A program made the translations under genes and the position numbers. Positions 10,951-22,425 of a stretch of DNA of 64,000 nucleotides are shown one piece after another (position 1 is the first letter of the stretch; the number at the start of each line of letters is the position of its first letter). This DNA is from Taxillus chinensis (Eukaryota > Streptophyta > Magnoliopsida > Santalales > Loranthaceae). The notes below the pieces were generated by a model. It was not told the origin of the DNA. It saw nothing but the letters and a program-made list of their open reading frames with translations, and did not search any database. The DNA lies in contig CM042089.1 of assembly GCA_023512835.1 (NCBI GenBank), positions 55,423,427-55,487,426 of the forward strand. Reading direction: 5' to 3'.

Positions 10951-12620
10951 CCGATGGAACACAACGCCAAAAAATACCGTCGGAAACTTGCTTAAATAGA
11001 AAAGGATCCTCCCAATAATAATGCCTCACATCCTTCAAAAATTTCTTCCTTTGTTGGGAAGTCAACCCTGGTGGTAAAAGATTGCTAACTATATAGTTGG
11101 CAAAATCTGCATACCACGGGGTGGAAACGATGCTGAGTAGCTGTTCGTCAGGGAGCGAATCATCAATAATGTTGTGGCTAGTTTTAGCTTGAGGCTCAAG
11201 AGCGAGCCTAGAAAGGTGATCAGCCACAAAATTTTCAGAGCCCTTCCTATCCTGAATTTCCAAATCGAATTCCTGAAGAAGCAGAACCCAGCGGATTAAT
11301 CGAGGTTTGGCATCCTTTTTCGCCATCAAATAACGAATGGCGACGTGGTCAGTATAGACAATGACCTTGGAGCCAACCAAGTAAGATCGAAATTTGTCCA
11401 TCGCGAATATCACCGCTAAAAATTTTGTCTCCGTGGTGGTGTAATTGGCTTGAGCCGCATCAAGTGTTTCTCCAGCATAATAAATCACATGTGTCTTCTT
11501 GTCTTTGCGTTGACCCAAAACAGCTCCGACAGCAAAGTCGCTAGTGTCACACATGACTTCAAATGGAACTTCCTAATCAGGGGGCTGGAGAATTGGGGCT
11601 AACATAAGCGCCTTCTTGAGCTTCTCAAATGATTCCATGCATGCGTCATCAAAATGGAATAATTTATCCTTGGCCAAAAGGGCTGTAAGTGGTCGGGCTA
11701 TGCTGGAAAAATTGTGAATGAATCGTCGATAAAAGCCCGCATGTCCCATGAAACTGCGAAAGCCCGATACTGACTTGGGAGGCTATAACTTCTCAATAAT
11801 GTCAACCTTGGCTTTGTCTACCTGTATGCCTTTCTCTGAAATAAGGTGTCCAAGTACTATTCCTTCGCGTATCATAAAATGGCACTTTTCCCAGTTGAGA
11901 ACCAAATTTACCTATTCACATCTTTGCAAAACACTAGAAAGGTTGTGCAGACAATTATCAAAAGAATCACCATATATAGAAAAATCATCCATAAAGAGCT
12001 CCATAATGCGTTCAGTGAATCCAGAAAATATAGCCATCATACACCGCTGAAAAGTAGCCGGTGCATTGCATAATCCAAAGGGCATGCGCCTATATGCATA
12101 TGTGTCGTGAGGACAGGTGAATATGGTTTTCTGTTAGTCATCGGGATGAATAGGAATTTGAAAGAATCCAGAGTAACCATCCAGAAAACAAAAATGAGTA
12201 TGCATAGATAGCCTTTCTAGCATCCGGTCAATAAATGGTAATGGAAAATGGTCTTTTCAGGTGGCATTGTTTAATTTTCTATAATCTATACACATGTGCC
12301 ACCCTGTGACTGTCCTTGTGGAGATTGACTCACCCTTGTCATTTTGCACAACTGTCATCCCACCCTTTTTGGGTACTACTTGAACGGGACTGACCCAATC
12401 ACTATCAGAAATTGGGTAGATGACACCGGCTGCTAGTAATTTCAATATTTCTTTCTCCATTACTTCTTTCATTTTAGGGTTCAACCTCCTTTGAGGTTCC
12501 CTTGATGTCTTAACATCATCCTGCAGGTGAATTCTGTGCATGCAAAAGCCAGGACTAATTCCTTTCAAATCATCAATGGAATAGCCTATGATTTTATGAT
12601 GTTGTTTAAGCATAGACAAT
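10951..12620 (-). pseudogene. pol: reverse transcriptase and RNase H (Athila on -)
   Basis: RT starts in the frame ending at 12257 ([21 protein letters not shown]). It is stopped by TGA where family members have Arg (CGA). The fingers and palm can be read on through 12256-11560: FLDGYSG, RRMPFGLCNAPATF and the catalytic MDD (about 11984-11992), then GHAGFYRRFI. At least four in-frame TAG/TAA codons interrupt this part. RNase H is open from 11554, with [14 protein letters not shown], a [10 protein letters not shown] block (E in ETKF) and [10 protein letters not shown], and ends near DHLSRL at about 11210. The rest is the linker to integrase. Confidence 0.85.
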
Positions 12621-13711
12621 AATTTTTCATTTTCATGCAAAGTCAAATAATTACTCACAATCACAGGACAACAGTTTTCAAAACCAAGAAATTCATACCT
12701 CAAATGTGGTGGAAGTGGCTTAAGCTCCAAATCTTTGCCTCTGTTAGCTGCCATTTCCAAAGGTTTATCCTGGAGAGCATGAACATGAATTTTGCGTTGT
12801 GGCAATGGTGGATTGTCCTCAAGTTCTTTAGCCACTGCTGCAACTGCTCCATTGGAGGAGTTAGGACTCCCGTAAAAAATCAGGCACTCTAGTAACGGGT
12901 CCTCGAAGTGTAATGCAGTTCGTTCTTCCTCCAATAAGTTTTCCAAAAGACTGAGATGGTAACACTCCTCCTGTAAAGACGGTTTCCTCATAGCTTCAGA
13001 AAGGTTGAACTCGATCTTCTCGTCACCGATATTTAAGGTGAGTTCACCCTTTCGACAGTCGATAATGACCGCGGCCATGGCAAGGAAGGATCTGCCCAGG
13101 ATTAAAGGAATCCGAGCATCTTCCTCCATCTCTAAGATCACAAAATCTGTGGGTATATAAAACTTTCCCACTCGTAGTGGAACATCTTCCACAATACCAA
13201 CTCGATATTTTACCGAACGATTGTCCAGCTACAAAGTAACGGAGGTTGGAGCAAGCTGCCCAAGGCTGAGCTGCTCATAAACCGAAAGTGCCATTAAACT
13301 GACGCTGGCCCCCAAATCGCATAAGGCTTTAAGGAAGCGCTGCTCACCCACCATGCACGGAATAGAAAAGCATTCTGGATCCTTAAGCTTTTAAGGGGAT
13401 GGATTTGTAAGCACTGCACTGCATCCTTCGGTTAGGGTCAAAATCTCATGCTCCTCATATTTCCTTTTTCCAACAACAATTTCCTTAATGAATTTATTAT
13501 ACGAGGGCATATTCTCCAAGGCCTCGAGGAAAGGAATATTGAGGTAGAGCTATTTCAACATCCCTAGAAACCTCTTAAACCGCTGATCCTACTTTACATT
13601 CACTAACCTTTGTGGAAATGAGACTGGGGGTTGATAGGAAGATGAAGTAGGAGTCGGTTCAGCCTCTTCCTGCTTCTCATTAACGTCCTCGGATGCTGCC
13701 GGTTGTGGTGG
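12621..13711 (-). pseudogene. pro: aspartic protease and linker (Athila on -)
   Basis: The protease active site CDLGASVSLM is encoded around 13304-13321 on -. The downstream flap/second half (FVILEMEED, PLILGRSFLAMA, GELTLN) lies in the frame 13192-12990. A TAG near 13226 separates the two where the Athila copies at 52153 and 62699 have a Gln codon in the same context (SLQFA-like block). The linker 12985-12621 holds the conserved LRYEFLG and KGISPGFCMHRI segments that precede RT in Athila. The D-L-G-A-S form instead of D-T/S-G is normal for this lineage. Confidence 0.8.
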
Positions 13712-15306
13712 CTAGGTGGGTTGTTCTGTTCCTTCTCTTTTTGCAGCATTTGTAGGACTCTCAACTTGTTTCCCATTCCTCAAGGTAATTATGTTGTAGT
13801 GTTCTCTTGGATTGAGTGGCTGTCCCAGCATATCATTCGAAGAAGTAGTTGTCAATTTATTCACCTGCTGAGCCAATTGAGCCACTTGATTTTCTATCAA
13901 ATTGTTTTGCGTAGCCAATGTCTCAATGGATGAGTTCACTTGCTTGAATGATTCTATCACGGCCTGATTTTGCATCAACTGCGCTGCAACAAAAGTGGTC
14001 ACAAGGCTCTCCAGCTTAGATAGCTGGGATGAGGATTCCGACTGCTGTTGTGGTTGCTACCCAAACTGCTGAGGCTGCTGTGGATTTGATGGACGGAAAT
14101 TGGGTTGCTAATATGATGGTTGGGCAAAACCCGGTGGGCGAGCTACTGTTTGAGTAGGATTTAACACATTTTGGCTTCGGTAGGAGAGGTTTGGATGGTT
14201 CCTCCAATTAGGATTATAGAAATTTTGACCTTGCTGGTTTGTGCCAGCATACTGTACCTTCTTCTGCGGAGTAGCTCCAATAATATAGCAAGTTTCTGTC
14301 GTATGGTCTACAGCACCGCAAACGTCACAGGCTAAAACCTGTTCCAGTGCCGTGTTGCCCATCTGATCAATCTTCTTTGTAAGAGTTTCTACCCGGGAAG
14401 CCAAGAGGTCTAGAGTATTAACCTCATACTTTTTCGGTTCTGTAGCTCCATTTTTGGGCAGGGCTCGTATGCTAGACCACTGCTGTGTGTTCACGGCTAT
14501 TTTGTCAATTAAATCCCATGCTTCATCAGCTGGTTTTTTCCACCAATGCCCCGTTGGCTGCCGCATCCACCATGCCTCTTCTTTGAATAATTCAAACCTT
14601 GATAAAAGGATTGAATTATGAGCCATTTTTCCAAACCATGACGAGGACATGATATCAATAAGTCCCTGAAGCGTTCCCAAGCATCATATAATGGTTCATC
14701 TTCTGGCTGAAAAAACATTATGAGCTGATTTCTGATTCCTACAGTCTTCCCCGGCGGATAATATTTGGCGAGAAAGGCTTGCGAAAGCTGATCCCATGTG
14801 GTAATGGTAGGTGGTAGAGCATGGAGCCAAACCTTCACCTTCCCAGCCAATGAAAAAGGAAAAAGCCGCATCAATTTCGCATCTTCAGTAACCCCATTAT
14901 ATTGAAATGTTGCACATTTATCGATGAAGTCACGGAGATGCATTTGGGGGTCCTCCGTTGATGAACCAACAAATTGGGACTGGCTCACCAAGGAAATTAT
15001 TCCCAGTTTTAATTCAAAATTGTTTGCAGCGATCACAGGTCTTGTTATCCCGGTAGCCATGCCTGCTGCCGTGGGTCTAGAATAATCCTTCACCGCCCGA
15101 TCGTCAGCCATTCTTCCCGGTCTTGAGGGAGACGTGGATATTTGTAGTGGCGAAGTACTTGGAACTTCTTCGAGGGAAGTGTTGTCCAAGGGAACAAGAA
15201 TGGGTTCAATGGGTTCTTCCCTGCGCGTTCGCCTTAATCTTCTTAGAGTTCGTTTAATTTCAGAGTCGTAGGCAATAAGATTATCGTCCCCCGAATGGGT
15301 CATCAA
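13712..15306 (-). pseudogene. gag: gag (Athila on -)
   Basis: Starts at ATG 15306 with the charged N-terminus (TLRRLRRTRRE). The Retrotrans_gag core follows (NNFELKLGIISLV, RLFPFSLAGKVKVWL, WDQLSQAFLAKYYPP, AWERFRDLL). A frameshift near 14650 breaks the frame; the C-terminal half reads on from 14680 with WWRKPADEAWDLIDKIA-type sequence and a zinc knuckle (CDVCGAVDHTTETC), then a Gln-rich tail that crosses several stops to about 13712. This is the capsid/nucleocapsid precursor. It is longer than the Athila-B gag because of the Gln-rich tail. Stops in the tail again look like CAG to TAG. Confidence 0.82.
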
Positions 15307-15545
15307 CTAATCTGCACATATCAAAAACAAACAAAACCTAAGCACAATACCGAACAATTTGAAAAACAAATAAATAAATAAAATCAAAAATAATAATAAA
15401 AAGAAACGAAAATTCTATATAATAAATAAATAAATAAATCTATACAATCAAAATAAAATAAAATAAATGAATAAACAGACAAACAAACGTGCCTAGTCCA
15501 ATTGGCTATGGTTTGAATACTAAGTTTCCTAAACAAAACCGCTGT
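15307..15545 (-). other. gag leader of Athila on -
   Basis: AT-rich leader between primer site and gag start. It contains AAATA/AATAA simple repeats (about 15368-15470). No gene is seen. Confidence 0.6.
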
Positions 15546-15563
15546 CCCTTGGCAACGGCGCCA
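15546..15563 (-). promoter_or_regulatory. primer binding site, tRNA-Asp type (Athila on -)
   Basis: On -, TGGCGCCGTTGCCAAGGG follows the LTR end by two bases. It matches the 3' end of plant tRNA-Asp except near its 3' end; the + Athila copy at 61284 has the exact TGGCGCCGTTGCCGGGGA. Confidence 0.85.
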
Positions 15564-15565
15564 AT

Positions 15566-16951
15566 TGATAGCAGTATTTCTACCGCTAAACCGCAACACA
15601 GCAGCGTCAATGTAATATAGCCAATGATTGCGGGTCGATCCCACAAGGACAAGGGTTAGGAATCCCTAAAATTCTCACACGCTAATTGTCTAGGCAATTA
15701 ATTTTTAAGATTTTGATGAACTAATTATTAAAGAAAAGAAAGTAAATTAATTAAATTAAAATTCAGAAAATATCTTTTTAAATGGAGAAAAATTCAATGG
15801 GACAAACGCCTAGGGTTCATGGTTTCACCGATTCCCAATTTCCTATTTTTGCATTGAAACATAATTGTAACAATTCTCTCTTTATTCTTTAGGGTGATTT
15901 ATCCGTTAGCAATCGTCAACTACTTTCGTAAGAATAACGACATATTTGAATTTAACAACACCCTACTTTCATGGTACGCTGTAATAAAATCAAACCCATT
16001 AAAATCATGTGATAATCAAATTTCCCATCAGGATGATGGTCTACTTTTGTGACACACTAAGCCCAATTCTCTTTCCAGGGTTCTAACAATCAATTTTCAT
16101 CTTTCGATCCTTCAATTAATTATTTGGGAAATGCAATTTGTCTATTCAAATGAATCACAATAATAATTTCATACCAGAAGGAGATAAAGAATTAGAGAGA
16201 ATAATTTTCCAATCACATTATCATTGCAAAGAATATTCAATTGGGATTGGGCTACTCCCAATCCCTAGACAAGAAAATTAGCCACACATGGCTGAGGATT
16301 TCATACCAATTAAAGAGAAAATTCCTTACAAATTAAGGGGCAAAGGATCGTCACACGCGAATTGCCAATGTCCTTCCTTTGATCTTCAAGAAATTGATCC
16401 TCTTTTTAATATCCACCTATTTTTCCTCCTCCTTTTCTCTCTAAAACGTTTTTAGATTGTATTTCCTGAGCTTTTCAATGTCAAACCACGGATTGCATAG
16501 GTCTTTTTAATGCCAAACGCGTTGCCAAAAATGGTAGAATATTAACCAGAAATAAATAAGAAACCGTCAAAGGCCATGGCCACTAAAATCCGTGGCCACG
16601 ACAATGAGATCCGGAATGTTTATGAAGGTCGGCGGCCATTAATTTTGCGGCCACGGTGAGAACTTCGACGTGAACAGTGAAAGACGCCTGCCATGGTCAG
16701 GCACTGCATCGCCATGGCCTGTGTAAAATGCTTTTTAGCTGTCCAACATTATTTGATGCCCGTTTTGCCCTTTTTGAACTCTGTTTGGGCCAGAACTGAT
16801 GAAAACCTATAAAAACACACCAATACACACCAAACACACAAAAGGGAAACAAAACAACATATATTTATACAAATGACATCTAATTATATTAGAATTTGCT
16901 ATAAAAATGGATAAAAGAGGGGGGAAATATATATATAAAATGTTCTCATCA
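15566..16951 (-). repeat. 5' LTR of Athila on -
   Basis: On - it starts TGATGAGAACA (16951) and ends GCTATCA (15566), 1386 bp, directly followed by the primer site. Right outside its U3 end, 16952-16966 reads AAGTGTGGGGGAATT on -, which looks like the element's own polypurine tract (see findings). Confidence 0.85.
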
Positions 16952-16965
16952 AATTCCCCCACACT

Positions 16966-17588
16966 TGGAAGAAGAGTACGCAAGCCACATTCAAGAGATG
17001 GTGTTTTCTCTCAATGACAGCATTTTCCTGTGGGCATTCAACACATGTTAGTTGGTGTATTACTCCCTTATTCTTAAAGAAATCAGAGAATAACAATTCT
17101 GGGGCAATATCAAAGCGTAATGCTTTGATATTGGAGTTTAAATTGGGTTGAAATCAACTAGAAAAAGGCTAGAACAATCTGTGTAGCTTCAGATTTATTC
17201 TTTAGCAAGTACACCTAGGTAAACCTCGTGCTGTCATCAACTAGTGTACGGAAGAATCTATATCCATCATAAGACACAGTTTGATATGGCCCCCAAATAT
17301 CACAATGAATGAGATCAAAAGGGGCTTCATACAAATGGTTTTGTGAATCAAAGGGAAGTCTCCTTTGTTTTGCCAGCAGACATATACAAGAAGAGAGTGA
17401 CTTATTTGGTTGCATTTTGTCCATTTGCAAGTTATTTTTCAAGAATTTCAAATGATCAATAGAGGGCTGACCCAACCTATTATGCCATAACTGTGTTGAG
17501 ACTGAGTTTATTGTAGCTGAAGGACATGACTGTAATTTCATGTGTTAAACACATAGAGGCCTTGTAGCTTTTCACCTTCATAGATTGT
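16966..17588 (-). pseudogene. pol: Ty1-copia element on -, pre-integrase and integrase fragment
   Basis: On -, LYVF, then TQLWHNRLGQPS and CLLAKQRRLPF form the GAG-pre-integrase zinc segment. The integrase core start FDLIHCDIWGP follows near 17270. A short gap (about 17215-17100) in another frame leads to GVIHQLTCVECPQEN.VIERKHHLLNVA, the block with the catalytic Glu (16970-17070). The sequence stops where the Athila element begins. This is the same copia element whose protease lies at 49783-50154; the SIRE-2 nest splits the two. Confidence 0.82.
17584..17588. other. left target duplication candidate of SIRE-2 (ATTGT)
   Basis: ATTGT precedes the SIRE-2 LTR and ACTAT (49689-49693) follows the far LTR. 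They differ by two transitions, so this is a decayed duplication at best; it gains support because taking out the nest plus one copy keeps the copia reading frame. Confidence 0.5.
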
Positions 17589-18995
17589 TGTTGGATCAAG
17601 CCCAGAATTTGGATAATGCTGATAAAGCCCTATGTAATTTGATTTGAGACCTTTATTGTTTTGTCTTAAGTCATTGCTAGAAGATATGATCTTCATCCGG
17701 ATCTACACTCATGAGAGCAAAGCTAAGGACAAGATATATAATCCTGATCCAGGTGAGGATGAGTGTCATCAAACACTTGGTATATAAGCAAGTCCTTACT
17801 TCATATGGAATAAAGATCATTCGTGCAGACTAAGAACTTAAAAGCTACGGACTAAGGAATCCACACCTAATACTTCAAACAGACTAAGTCAAATAGATGC
17901 GAAGTAAGAATCTTAGTCTACAAAGTCGCACGGAGTAAGAGAGTCGTCTCGGAGTTAAAAAGTTAAGTCTTCCACTCAACCGGACTAAAGTAAAGAAGAC
18001 ATGGAGTAAGGAATCTGAGTCTTCCATACATGCGGAGTAAGGAAGTAATTCTACGGAATAAGGACTTGAGTCTTTATTCGTATGGAGTAAGAAAACTAGA
18101 TGCGGAGTAAGGAATCTGAACCACTCACTCATGCAGAGTAAGGATGTGCTGATACGGAGTAAGCCATCCATTCCTTTAATTCATGCGGAGTAAGGAAGCA
18201 TTGATGCGGAGTAAGCACTTCGACCTTCTCTTTCATATGAAGTAAGGAAGCGCTTACATGAAATAAGGATTCTAGTACCAAATACATGCGGAGTAAGCAA
18301 TCAGTATTACGAAGTAAGGATCCAAGCTTGGTTTAATACGGAGTAAAGAACCTTACACCGAATTCAAGAAGACGCTACTTTAACTTATCACTTCGTATTT
18401 AAAGTCACCAGCTCGCTGCTTCCCAATGTAAGACAAACTTGTTGAGAACCTATAGCATCTTACACGTGGATCATCTGGATATGTGGACACAACTTTAACT
18501 ACACTTGGGAACTTACAAAGACTCTTATGCGTTGCAAACCCAAGATCTTGAAGACCATATCCGCAGCAATTGACGCAGAGAGATTTCCGAGAAACAATAA
18601 ATGTGCACAATGTCCGGAACAACAAGTTCCAAGGTTATCTCTTGTGGATGTCTCTATAAATAGCAACACTTGTACACTTTATAAGTGTTCGTGAGTGAGT
18701 GTGTAATAGTTTTTGTGTATGTACCAAAGCTCATTGAGATCATAGAGGCTAGCGTGTGAGTACATTGTAAATAGAGTGTGAAAGAGTTTTCAAGTAGGTC
18801 TAAAAGCTTTCAAGCTTTAGTCTGCTTCCATTTTATTGTACTTATCATACTGATAATAAAACAAAATACTTCCACTATCTGGTTATCTTCCGCATTGATT
18901 CTATCTCTTAACCAGATAAGTGTTGTGCCAAAGAGTTAGAAAAAAGTTTCGATAAGAGCCTATTCACCCCCCCTCTAGGCTCCAGGGGACCAACA
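17589..18995 (+). repeat. 5' LTR of SIRE-2 (LTR type 2)
   Basis: TGTTGGATC...CCAACA, 1407 bp, followed by AG and the primer site. It has the CGGAGTAAGG array (about 17820-18350), a TATA box TATAAATA at 18655-18662 and AATAAA near 18857. It shares the overall layout with the type-1 LTR but is diverged. Confidence 0.92.
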
Positions 18996-18997
18996 AG

Positions 18998-19009
18998 TGG
19001 TATCAGAGC
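18998..19009 (+). promoter_or_regulatory. primer binding site, initiator tRNA-Met (SIRE-2)
   Basis: TGGTATCAGAGC, complementary to the 3' end of plant initiator tRNA-Met, two bases after the LTR. Confidence 0.93.
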
Positions 19010-19056
19010 AAGTTCTATCTGTCCAAAGTAGAGATCCCACTCCTTCTCTCTCATCA

Positions 19057-20632
19057 ATGGCTGAAGAAAGCAGTATGCTATTTAACACTCGCCTTAACTC
19101 CGAAGGTGCACAAGAGCCCCTCCCCAATTGTAGCAGTAGTGAAAATGTCGATCCACCTCAACCTGCTGCTGTCGCTACTTCACAACCACGGAGTTCTGGT
19201 TTCACTCTAACAAAGCCGCCAAAGTTCACACCCGAGCTTTTCTCCCAGTGGAAAGCTCGCATGAGGATGTTCATGGTTTGCCATAATCATCTCATGTGGC
19301 CGTGTCTTCATCAGGAGATACCCACTCCGATGACAATCGGAGAACATGGAGTTAGAAAACCAAAGATTGATGCTGAACTCACCAATGATGAAAAAGCCTG
19401 GCAGTCTGCTAACGAAAAGGCTCTAGCATATGTTACATCATCTTTGGACTCCGAAGCTTTCATAGACGTCGAGAGGCCGCATGACAGCAAAGTCTGCGGG
19501 ATAAACTGACAATCCTCTATGAGAGAAGTCAGTCCCAAATGCAGAATGTTATCTGTACTCTCAGACAGAACTTTGAGAGTTTCAATCACAAACCTGGCGA
19601 ATCTCTCGAGAGCATCTATCGGAGATTCGGCAAGCTCATCCTTGAGCTAAAAACTATCAATAAGTATTATTCTCAATCTGAAATCAATGACAAGTTTTTT
19701 CGCTCCTTGCCGGATCGCTACTACTCCAAGCAACTCCAGATGCAATCCGACAAGAACTGGCAGTATGTTCCCCTTGAAGAACTATACAGAGAGCTACGAA
19801 CTCACGAGGTCAGGTTTAAATACTCTGACTGAGACGATAAAATAGCTCGAAAAGAAAAGGGGGTAGCTTTTAAAGCTACAAAATGTCTTAGCATACTGAG
19901 GAATGATGATACTGAAGAGTCTAAGAATTTTGACTCTGACGCTGAAGAGGAAATAGCTCTTCTTGTCAAATCCTTCGAGCGATTCCTGCGGAAAAGCAGA
20001 AAAGGATTCAGAAGAGGCTCCTCATTGTCATTCCGAAGGAAGGAGCGATTGGAGTCCAGTTCCCAGGAATGCTATAACTATGGGAAACCCGATCACTGGG
20101 CCAAGGACTGTAAATTAAAATCTAAAGTGGCCGAGAAAAGTGACAAGGTTACTCCTCGCCGCTCCACCTCAGACAACAACAAGAACAAGTGGAAGGCGTT
20201 CGTCACAAAGTACGTCAGTGGCTCGGAAGAACAGGAGGAATCCTCGGATGATGAGCCAACTCCTAAGCCGAATGTCTACCTCATGGAAAATACTGAGGTA
20301 CCTTCGATCTCTGAGCTTATGAGTAAATTAGAATCTCTTATTACTGAACGTGATCATGAAAAGAATGAGGGACTAATAATTACTCAAATGTACAAAGATA
20401 TGGAAAGTCAGAACAAATGTCTTGAGATTACTGTTGCTAGACTAGAAAAGGACATAACTGACTTCAGGGGTAAAGAGGCTTGGTATCATGATCTAAGAGC
20501 TGAAAATCACTTGCTAAATACCAACTTAACTGGCCTAAAAATTATTGTGAAACGACTCGAAAATGAACTAGAACAGGAAAAGGAAATAAATCGTAAGTGG
20601 CTAAAATCCGGGGAAATAGATGCTTTCGAGTG
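19057..20632 (+). pseudogene. gag: gag (SIRE-2, + copy)
   Basis: Starts at ATG 19057 (MAEESSMLFN), 48 bases after the primer site; a frame without that ATG would start in the primer site itself. The gag core has FTLTKPPKFTPELFSQWK, then MFMVCHNHLMWPC, QSANEKALAYVTSSLD and NFESFNHKPGESL. Indels around 19465-19505 shift the frame compared with the - copies, and TGA at 19830-19832 stands where TGG (Trp) would continue. The tail (20025-20632) has a damaged zinc knuckle, CYNYGKPDHWAKDC, in which the second Cys is Tyr, then a coiled-coil-like segment (about 20310-20600). After 20616 the sequence turns into the inverted gag copy, so the C-terminus is chimeric and pol is missing. Confidence 0.85.
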
Positions 20633-21008
20633 ATTCGCCTGGTTTATGATTGAAACTCTCAAAGTTCTGCCTGAGAGTACAGATAATGTTCTGCATCTGG
20701 GACTGACTTCCCTCATAGAGGATTGTCAGTTTATCCCAGACAGCTTTCGCTGTCAAGCAGCTCTGGACGTCTGTGAAAGCTTCGGAGTCCAAAGATGATG
20801 TAACATATGCTAGAGCCTTTTCATTAGCAGACTGCCAGGCTCTTTCATCATTGGTGAGTTCAGCATCAGTCTTTGGTTTTCTAACTCCATGTTCTCTGAT
20901 TGTCATCGGAATTGGAATCTCCTGATGAAGACAGGGCCACATGAGATGGTCATGGCATACCATGAACATCTTCATGCGAGCTTTCCACTGGGAGAAAAGC
21001 TCAGGTGT
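20616..21008 (-). pseudogene. gag: inverted gag fragment 1 (SIRE-2)
   Basis: On - this encodes the gag core from MKMFMVCHDHLMWPC to KPGESLESIY, without the start. It is a near-identical tandem copy of 21048-21439, with a period of about 432 bases, and joins the + gag tail directly at 20616. No frameshift is seen within the fragment. Confidence 0.85.
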
Positions 21009-21047
21009 AACGTAAAGTTCTGCCTAACTTAACTTGTCGAATCTCCG

Positions 21048-21608
21048 ATAGATGCTTTCGAGTGATTCGCCTGGTTTATGATTGAAACTCTCAAAGTTCT
21101 GCCTGAGAGTACAGATAATGTTCTGCATCTGGGACTGACTCCCCTCATAGAGGATTGTCAGTTTATCCCGCACGGCTTTCTTGTTGTGCAGCCCTGGACG
21201 TCCGTGAAAGCCTCGGAATCCAAAGACGATGTAATGTAAGCCAGAGCCTTTTCGCTAGCGCACTGCCAGGCTCTTTCATCATTGGTAAGTTCGACATCCG
21301 TCTTTGGCCTTCTAACTCCATGTTCTCCGATTGTCATCGGAATTGGAATCTCCTGATAAAGACAGGGCCACATGAGATGGTCATGGCATACCATGAACAT
21401 CTTCATGCGAGCTTTCCACTGGGAGAAAAGCTCAGGTGTGAATTTGGGCGGTTTTGTTAGAGTAAAACCAGAACTCCGTGGTTGAGCAGTGGAGGCAACC
21501 AGGTTGAGGTGGGTCGACGTTTTCACTGCTTCTTTGATTCGGGATGGGCTCTTGTGCACCTCCGGAGTTAAGGTGAGTGTTGAATAGCATACTGCTTTTT
21601 TTGGTCAT
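21048..21608 (-). pseudogene. gag: inverted gag fragment 2 with start (SIRE-2)
   Basis: On - the ATG is at 21608-21606 (MTKKSSMLFN) and the core runs to about 21048. A small indel near 21490-21550 breaks the frame in the Pro/Gln-rich N-terminal part, and another lies near 21180. Together with the LTR and primer site on its right, it forms the 5' end of a second SIRE copy pointing the other way. Confidence 0.85.
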
Positions 21609-21655
21609 TGCTGAGAGCGAAAGAGTGGGATCTCTATTTAGAACAAATAAAACTT

Positions 21656-21667
21656 GCTCTGATACCA
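21656..21667 (-). promoter_or_regulatory. primer binding site, initiator tRNA-Met (inverted SIRE copy)
   Basis: GCTCTGATACCA on +, the reverse complement of TGGTATCAGAGC, two bases from the inverted LTR. Confidence 0.92.
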
Positions 21668-21669
21668 CT

Positions 21670-22425
21670 TGATGGTCCCTTGGAGCCTAAAGGGGGGTGA
21701 ATAGGCTCTTATCGAAACTATTTCTAATCTCTTAAGACACAAACACTTATCCAGTTAAGTGATAGAATCACTGCGGAAGATAACCAGATAGTGGAAGTAT
21801 TTTGTTTTATTATCAAAAGATAAATACAACAAAATAGAAGCAAGACTCTCTTACACTCTGTTTACAAAGGAATTCACACACTAGCCTAATTTTATCTTTT
21901 GAACTCTTGTGCATACACAGGGTTGATCTTAGCTTCCTTGCGCTCCTTTACACAAATGTACGAGTATGAATATTTATACAAACATTCCTAAGAGACAACC
22001 TTGGAACTTGTAGTTCCGGAATGCGTTGAGCACTAACTATTCCTTGGTAATCTCTCTGCCTTGACTGCTGCGGTTTGTGGAGCTCAAGATCTTGGGTTTG
22101 AAGAGTATAAGTGCCTTTGTGAGTTCCCAAATATAATTGAGGTTGTATCCACATATCCGGGTGATCCATTTGTAAGATTCTTCAGGTTCTCAACGAGTTT
22201 GTCTTACATCGGGACACTACGAGCTGATAACTTTAAATGCGGTAGTTTGAAGTAGCATCTTCTTGGTCCGGTGTAATTTTCCTTACTCTGTTGCTAATGA
22301 AGCTCGGAACCTTACTCCGTGTCAGTGGTTGCTTACTCCGTATCTATTAAGTACTGGAATCCTTAGTCCATGCCAGTGCTTCCTTATTCCGCATGTAAGT
22401 TCCTTACTCCGTATGTAAGTTCCTT
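21670..22425 (-). repeat. SIRE LTR type 1, inverted, first part
   Basis: Reverse complement of the SIRE-1-type LTR 3' part, from TGATGG (inverse of CCATCA) to the Tekay insertion point. It matches 8453-9706 better than 17589-18995 (for example, the CCATCA end and the CATTCCGGAACTACAAG stretch). The LTR continues at 31476. Confidence 0.88.
22421..22425. other. left target site duplication of the Tekay element (TCCTT)
   Basis: TCCTT precedes the 5' LTR; an identical TCCTT (31476-31480) follows the 3' LTR. Both lie in the SIRE LTR. Confidence 0.93.

Larger units (their letters stand above)
9707..16951 (-). mobile_element. Athila-type Ty3-gypsy retrotransposon on - (3' part lost to the left)
   Basis: Read on -, the order is LTR (16951-15566), tRNA-Asp-type primer site, gag, protease, RT, RNase H, integrase, then short 3' sequence to 9707, where SIRE-1 interrupts it. 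The protein motifs (CDLGAS protease, MDDFS polymerase, HxxHxxCxxC integrase) closely resemble the Athila copy at 51032-56098. Coding frames are heavily decayed. It interrupts the integrase region of a Ty1-copia element at about 16966. The 3' LTR would be left of the window. Confidence 0.88.
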
